From Candidatus Iainarchaeum sp. (GTDB taxonomy: Archaea; Iainarchaeota; Iainarchaeia; Iainarchaeales; JAAZKV01): 9,026 nucleotides of DNA. The DNA lies in the NCBI GenBank assembly GCA_018691995.1, contig JABHJM010000088.1:1-9026 (forward strand). Reading direction: 5' to 3'. Positions 6,966-9,026 of this stretch are shown one piece after another (positions within the stretch are counted from its first letter, which is position 1; every line of letters begins with the position of its first letter). Made by a program: the position numbers and the translations under genes. Below the pieces are notes generated by a model that saw nothing but the letters and a program-made list of their open reading frames with translations, made no database searches and was not told the origin of the DNA.

Positions 6966-6974
6966 CTTTTAAAG
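6966..6974 (-). promoter_or_regulatory. TATA-like box of the Fap7-like kinase gene
   Basis: CTTTTAAAG is centred 26 nt before the ATG at 6944. It lies in the 35-bp gap after the stop codon of the 49-codon ORF, so the kinase gene probably has its own promoter and a leaderless mRNA. Confidence 0.45.
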
Positions 6975-6979
6975 TAGTT

Positions 6980-7129
6980 TTATTCCACTAGGTTAAACTT
7001 TTTTTGAAACGCGGGTAATTCATTATCCAATATTTTCCCGCCTGTTTCAAGCACTTTGGACAACATACTTTCTTTTCCTATCATCTTATCTCGACCTGTG
7101 TGTGTTGGTTTCATGATAGCCAGAGGCAT
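6980..7129 (-). CDS. Small protein of 49 residues
   Basis: An intact 50-codon frame fills most of the gap between the kinase and exonuclease genes. The protein begins MPLAIMKPTHTGRDKMIG and ends LPAFQKKFNLVE. It is basic, has no membrane segment or cysteine, and its middle (ESMLSKVLETGGKIL) could form an amphipathic helix. Its start is well supported: TGA lies just upstream in frame, and a TATA-like box (CTATAAAAAA) is centred 24 nt before the ATG, as for neighbouring genes. An in-frame ATG six codons in would give 44 residues. GC is about 39%, clearly above the neighbouring genes. No family recognised. A chance ORF cannot be excluded, but frame, promoter spacing and composition together favour a real gene. 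Confidence 0.55.
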   Translation of the reverse strand: MPLAIMKPTHTGRDKMIGKESMLSKVLETGGKILDNELPAFQKKFNLVE

Positions 7130-7148
7130 TTTTCATTTAAAAAGATTA

Positions 7149-7158
7149 CTATAAAAAA
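7149..7158 (-). promoter_or_regulatory. TATA-like box of the 49-codon ORF
   Basis: CTATAAAAAA in plus-strand reading is centred about 24 nt before the ATG at 7129, the same spacing as the other leaderless-looking promoters. Confidence 0.4.
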
Positions 7159-7185
7159 ACACCAATTCTAGGACATATTTTTTCT

Positions 7186-7197
7186 AAAAACGAAAAA
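7186..7197 (-). terminator. Oligo-T terminator candidate of the exonuclease gene
   Basis: On the minus strand T5-CG-T5 starts about 29 nt after the exonuclease stop codon at 7226-7228, in a gap without coding sequence. Confidence 0.45.
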
Positions 7198-7225
7198 GTT
7201 ATGTATACTACATATTTATCTTTGC

Positions 7226-7843
7226 TTAATTTTGAACAAGAAATTGTTCTAGCACACTTTGATACAATAATTCAAAAGTAAATTCCTCAGTACAATATTT
7301 TTTTATTTTGCCATAATCTTCTCGTAAATAATACGAGGTAAGATCTTTTCCACTGTCTTCTTTTATTGGAATATCATAATATGCGTTAATTGCTTTTTGA
7401 GAAATACAACGAAAATCCTCATTTTTCTTTGTTAACTCTGAAACTGCCATTCCAAGTTGTGCTAAATCAATGTGTCTTGGGAATGAAAAAAGTGCATCAA
7501 ATAACATTTGCTTTGAATCAATATCGTGATGTGTCATTCGAGAAAATAAATATGGAAGATCATATGCTAAATGATTAAACCCTACAACTTTTAGCATTGA
7601 ATCTTTTTGATATATTTCTTTTAAAATATTATAAAATTTTTCAAGTAATTCTTTTTCAGACCCTATCTCCCATTCAAACAAAAAGGTTGGTTCTTTGATT
7701 TGGGGCGCTTTTGGGGCAGCACCAAGCGGATAGTAATTGTACGCAATTCCAAACACTTTGCTATTTTCATAGTGTGGATTTAATCCAGAACGTTCTTGCG
7801 CTGGATCCACAAAACTCTCAATATCTAAAAATAAAAAGCCCAT
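7226..7843 (-). CDS. DnaQ/PolB-like 3'-5' exonuclease, DEDDy type
   Basis: This 205-residue protein is built like the stand-alone 3'-5' exonucleases related to the proofreading domain of family-B DNA polymerases. Exo I is FLDIES (D7, E9). Exo II is GFNHLAYDLPYL (N90, D95). A conserved-looking HIDL (H124-L127) follows, and Exo III is YCTEE (Y183 to E187). These residues normally bind two metal ions and hydrolyse the 3' end of DNA or RNA. In the usual Y-x3-D motif the last residue is Asp; here it is Glu, which may lower activity or alter metal use. No polymerase domain is attached, so it is likely a repair or editing nuclease acting alone or in a complex. The ATG at 7843 has a TATA-like AT tract about 26 nt upstream. 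Its upstream neighbour ends 39 bp away. Confidence 0.85.
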   Translation of the reverse strand: MGFLFLDIESFVDPAQERSGLNPHYENSKVFGIAYNYYPLGAAPKAPQIKEPTFLFEWEIGSEKELLEKFYNILKEIYQKDSMLKVVGFNHLAYDLPYLFSRMTHHDIDSKQMLFDALFSFPRHIDLAQLGMAVSELTKKNEDFRCISQKAINAYYDIPIKEDSGKDLTSYYLREDYGKIKKYCTEEFTFELLYQSVLEQFLVQN

Positions 7844-7864
7844 ATCAAAATAAAGAAGGAAAAG

Positions 7865-7878
7865 AAATAAAAAAGAGC
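7865..7878 (-). promoter_or_regulatory. Overlapping oligo-T terminator and TATA-like box
   Basis: On the minus strand GCTC followed by six T and ATTT begins 4 nt after the stop codon of the 79-codon gene, in the place of its terminator. The AT tract at 7865-7874 is also centred about 26 nt before the exonuclease ATG, in the place of its TATA box. One element may serve both purposes. Confidence 0.4.
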
Positions 7879-7882
7879 GGAA

Positions 7883-8122
7883 CTATGCTAAATTTAATTT
7901 AGGCCTTAAAAAAAGCTCTCTGGAGGGTTGTGGGTTATCAGCCCTCCCCTTTTCTTTGTGTTTTTGGTAGTCAAGTTCCACAGATATCAAAAATGCTACT
8001 ATTAGCACAATGAATATTATATCAAACAGAGCCACAGTACGTGATAACCACTGCTGAATACCAGTCAAAGTCGCGAATAGCGCTATGCCCTTTAGCAGGA
8101 TTGTTTGCTCCATTTGTACCAT
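7883..8122 (-). CDS. Small membrane protein of higher GC
   Basis: This is a 79-residue protein with a hydrophobic, possibly amphipathic N-terminal segment (about 8-27), one clear membrane helix (about 30-48, DIIFIVLIVAFLISV) and a hydrophilic, basic tail (about 51-79). The overall plan is holin-like or accessory-subunit-like, but no family is recognised. GC is about 40%, and codons such as CTG, GGC, GCG and CAG are frequent, unlike the neighbouring genes, so recent acquisition is possible. It is the one gene here with a Shine-Dalgarno-like tract: five G directly abut the ATG at 8122 and sit 9 nt before an in-frame ATG at 8113. Spacing favours 8113 (76 residues); the longer form is listed. It is divergent from the Lrp-like regulator, with three palindromes between them. 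A structured RNA at this place is the alternative. Confidence 0.6.
   Translation of the reverse strand: MVQMEQTILLKGIALFATLTGIQQWLSRTVALFDIIFIVLIVAFLISVELDYQKHKEKGRADNPQPSRELFLRPKLNLA
7922..7947. other. GC-rich hairpin in the 3' part of the small membrane protein gene
   Basis: GGAGGG (7922-7927) and CCCTCC (7942-7947) pair perfectly. Read as plus-strand RNA the stem extends to 9 bp with one G-U pair and an 8-nt loop, and T-rich sequence follows. On the minus strand the extension has a C-A mismatch, and a T7 tract follows 8 nt after the stem, still inside the coding frame. It may be a structured RNA element or only a product of codon choice. Confidence 0.5.
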
Positions 8123-8127
8123 CCCCC
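8123..8127 (-). promoter_or_regulatory. Shine-Dalgarno-like G5
   Basis: Five G on the minus strand can pair with the CCUCC of the 16S tail (one G-U pair). They touch the ATG at 8122, too close for normal initiation, but lie 9 nt before the in-frame ATG at 8113, which argues for the shorter protein. Confidence 0.45.
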
Positions 8128-8161
8128 ATTTTTCTTCACTACAATAACTACGGCAATCATC

Positions 8162-8170
8162 TTAATTAAA
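8162..8170 (-). promoter_or_regulatory. TATA-like box of the small membrane protein gene
   Basis: TTTAATTAA on the minus strand would place the transcript start near 8140, leaving a leader of about 20-27 nt that contains the G5 tract. The first palindrome (8182-8214) lies just upstream, where an activator would bind. Confidence 0.4.
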
Positions 8171-8181
8171 GCTCATAAACA

Positions 8182-8214
8182 TTTGCACACAAATTAGAAA
8201 TAAAACTGTGCAAA
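8182..8214. promoter_or_regulatory. Inverted repeat 1, operator candidate
   Basis: TTTGCACA (8182-8189) and TGTGCAAA (8207-8214) are exact reverse complements with a 17-nt spacer; the dyad centre is 8198. It lies between the divergent promoters, nearer to that of the small membrane protein gene. Confidence 0.6.
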
Positions 8215-8235
8215 AATATGAAAAAGTCTAATATT

Positions 8236-8257
8236 AATTAACTTTTGCCAGTTAATT
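8236..8257. promoter_or_regulatory. Inverted repeat 2, operator candidate
   Basis: AATTAACT (8236-8243) and AGTTAATT (8250-8257) are exact reverse complements with a 6-nt spacer (TTTGCC). It directly abuts inverted repeat 3 and lies just upstream of the regulator's TATA box. Confidence 0.6.
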
Positions 8258-8286
8258 CAACATTTCTTTTTAAAAAAACAATGTTG
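8258..8286. promoter_or_regulatory. Inverted repeat 3 spanning the regulator's TATA box
   Basis: CAACATT (8258-8264) and AATGTTG (8280-8286) are exact reverse complements. The central TTTTTAAAAA-like tract is also symmetric about 8272, so 12 of 14 base pairs around the dyad match. That central tract is the TATA-like box, centred about 27 nt before the ATG at 8299. A protein bound here would block TBP, so negative autoregulation by the encoded Lrp-like protein is the natural inference. Confidence 0.65.
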
Positions 8287-8298
8287 CTAATATTATAA

Positions 8299-9026
8299 AT
8301 GCCAAAAGAAGATCTTAGAAAAAAGGTATTGTACTTTGCGTACAAACATGGATTTCAAAAAAACGGGAAAAAATTAGAAGAATCTTTAAAAATAAAAAAA
8401 AGTACTGCTGATTATATTCTTGATAAACTCAAAGAAGAAAAATATTATTCAAAACTTAGGTATGAAATAAATTTTGATTCGGTTGGTCTTGGAAAATGTG
8501 CTTGGTTATTTATTAGTGTTAAATGGGACAATCTTAAATTTGCGGAGTTTATTGAAAAAGCTTTGAAAATGCCCCAAATTAGTGTTATTGCGGATGTTAC
8601 TGGAGATTTTGATCTTGCATTAAAAATTTTTGGGCCAAGTGTGCAAAGTATTAATTCTTTTGTTCTTGGTTTTGAAAAAATATTTGAAGATATTATTATT
8701 GACACAAATATTTATTTTGCAAGTAAAGAATACAAAAGACATTATTTGAAGAGTGCTAAATCCTCAACAATAAAGTTGAATAAAATTGATTATAAGATTT
8801 TATGTAAAAAAAGTCAGAATCCAAAATTATCAATACTTGAACTTTCAGAAAGTCTTGGAATCCACAGAAATACTATTTCAAATAAATGGAAAAGCTATTG
8901 GAAAAATAAAGTTCTTTTGAAAAAAACAATAGAACTTACTTCAAAAGGATATGAAAAGCTTGGACTTGGACTCAAAGCATTTATTATAATAAAACCAAAT
9001 CCTGGAAAACAAGAAGAGATTACAAA
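8299..9026 (+). CDS. Tandem Lrp/AsnC-like regulator, 3' end beyond window
   Basis: 242 codons are visible and the frame is still open at the edge. Four parts can be seen. HTH 1 covers about 5-50, with a short recognition-helix-like region KKSTADYILDKL. RAM-like ligand and assembly domain 1 covers about 60-145; it opens with VGLGKCAWLFISV and contains TGDFDLALKIFG, the family's typical glycine-rich strand. HTH 2 covers about 160-215 (SILELSESLGIHRNTISNKW, a good Lrp-type helix-turn-helix). RAM 2 begins at about 221 with LGLGLKAFIII. One chain would thus act as a pseudo-dimer of ordinary Lrp proteins, which are usually about 150 residues. Such proteins bind palindromic DNA and respond to amino acids or other small ligands. 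The ATG at 8299 fits a leaderless mRNA. The three palindromes upstream suggest autoregulation and control of the divergent membrane-protein gene. Confidence 0.85.
   Translation, partial: MPKEDLRKKVLYFAYKHGFQKNGKKLEESLKIKKSTADYILDKLKEEKYYSKLRYEINFDSVGLGKCAWLFISVKWDNLKFAEFIEKALKMPQISVIADVTGDFDLALKIFGPSVQSINSFVLGFEKIFEDIIIDTNIYFASKEYKRHYLKSAKSSTIKLNKIDYKILCKKSQNPKLSILELSESLGIHRNTISNKWKSYWKNKVLLKKTIELTSKGYEKLGLGLKAFIIIKPNPGKQEEIT

Noticed and set aside
6682..6972. Plus-strand frame opposite the kinase gene
   Set aside because: It runs antisense through the Walker A region of the Fap7-like gene and has no convincing promoter or domain.
6945..7225. tRNA, CRISPR or att-like sequence in the kinase-exonuclease gap
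   Set aside because: No cloverleaf, T-loop GGTTCGA-type motif, spaced repeats or tRNA-end duplication is visible; the gap is explained by the 49-codon ORF and its promoter.
7390..7902. Two plus-strand frames (7390-7578, 7711-7902) opposite the exonuclease gene
   Set aside because: Both are antisense to conserved exonuclease motifs and have no supporting signals.
7922..7965. Bacterial-type intrinsic terminator on the plus strand (stem plus T-rich tail)
   Set aside because: No plus-strand transcript is evident upstream, and the tail is interrupted by G and C; hairpin terminators are not the usual archaeal signal.
8071..8086. Palindromes TCGCGA and ATAGCGCTAT
   Set aside because: They are short and inside a coding frame, with no link to a start or a second site.
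7880..8150. SRP RNA or RNase P RNA in the GC-rich patch
   Set aside because: I looked for the SRP helix 8 signature and the RNase P GAGGAAAGUC-type motif and found neither on either strand.
8445..8705. Minus-strand frame opposite the Lrp-like regulator
   Set aside because: It lies fully within the regulator's RAM-domain coding region on the other strand and resembles no protein.

Overview
The window looks like part of the chromosome of an AT-rich archaeon (about 25-30% GC, estimated by eye). The evidence is a Fap7/AK6-type nucleotide kinase, a short stand-alone PRC-barrel protein, a protein with two HTH-RAM (Lrp/AsnC) units in tandem, TATA-like boxes about 24-28 nt before most start codons (the leaderless archaeal layout), and oligo-T tracts at gene ends. 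Very compact spacing and large secreted proteins of unknown type would fit a DPANN-like lineage such as Woesearchaeota or Pacearchaeota, but that placement is inference.

Layout. Positions 2-571 hold the 3' part of an unrecognised plus-strand gene. Its stop codon directly abuts that of a convergent PRC-barrel gene (572-850). A 240-bp AT-rich gap with a duplicated sequence element follows. Next come two plus-strand envelope genes: a small single-span membrane protein (1093-1410) and a 1271-residue predicted lipoprotein that also carries a C-terminal membrane helix (1465-5280). The latter converges, with a 4-bp stop-codon overlap, on a 382-residue secreted and membrane-anchored beta-sandwich protein (5277-6425). 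Further minus-strand genes are the Fap7-like kinase (6477-6944), a previously unlisted 49-codon ORF (6980-7129), a DnaQ/PolB-like 3'-5' exonuclease (7226-7843) and a small membrane protein of higher GC (7883-8122). At the right edge a divergent plus-strand tandem Lrp/AsnC-like regulator begins at 8299 and runs out of the window.

How the parts may fit together. Genes 3 to 5 (1093-6425) probably act at the cell envelope. All three are anchored by membrane segments, and the two large ones expose extended extracytoplasmic regions. The 176-bp gap between the small membrane protein and the Lrp-like regulator holds three perfect-armed inverted repeats, one centred on the regulator's own TATA box. 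That arrangement suggests an autoregulated switch that may also control the divergent membrane-protein gene. I saw no CRISPR array, insertion sequence, tRNA or rRNA. No gene-free stretch exceeds 300 bases.
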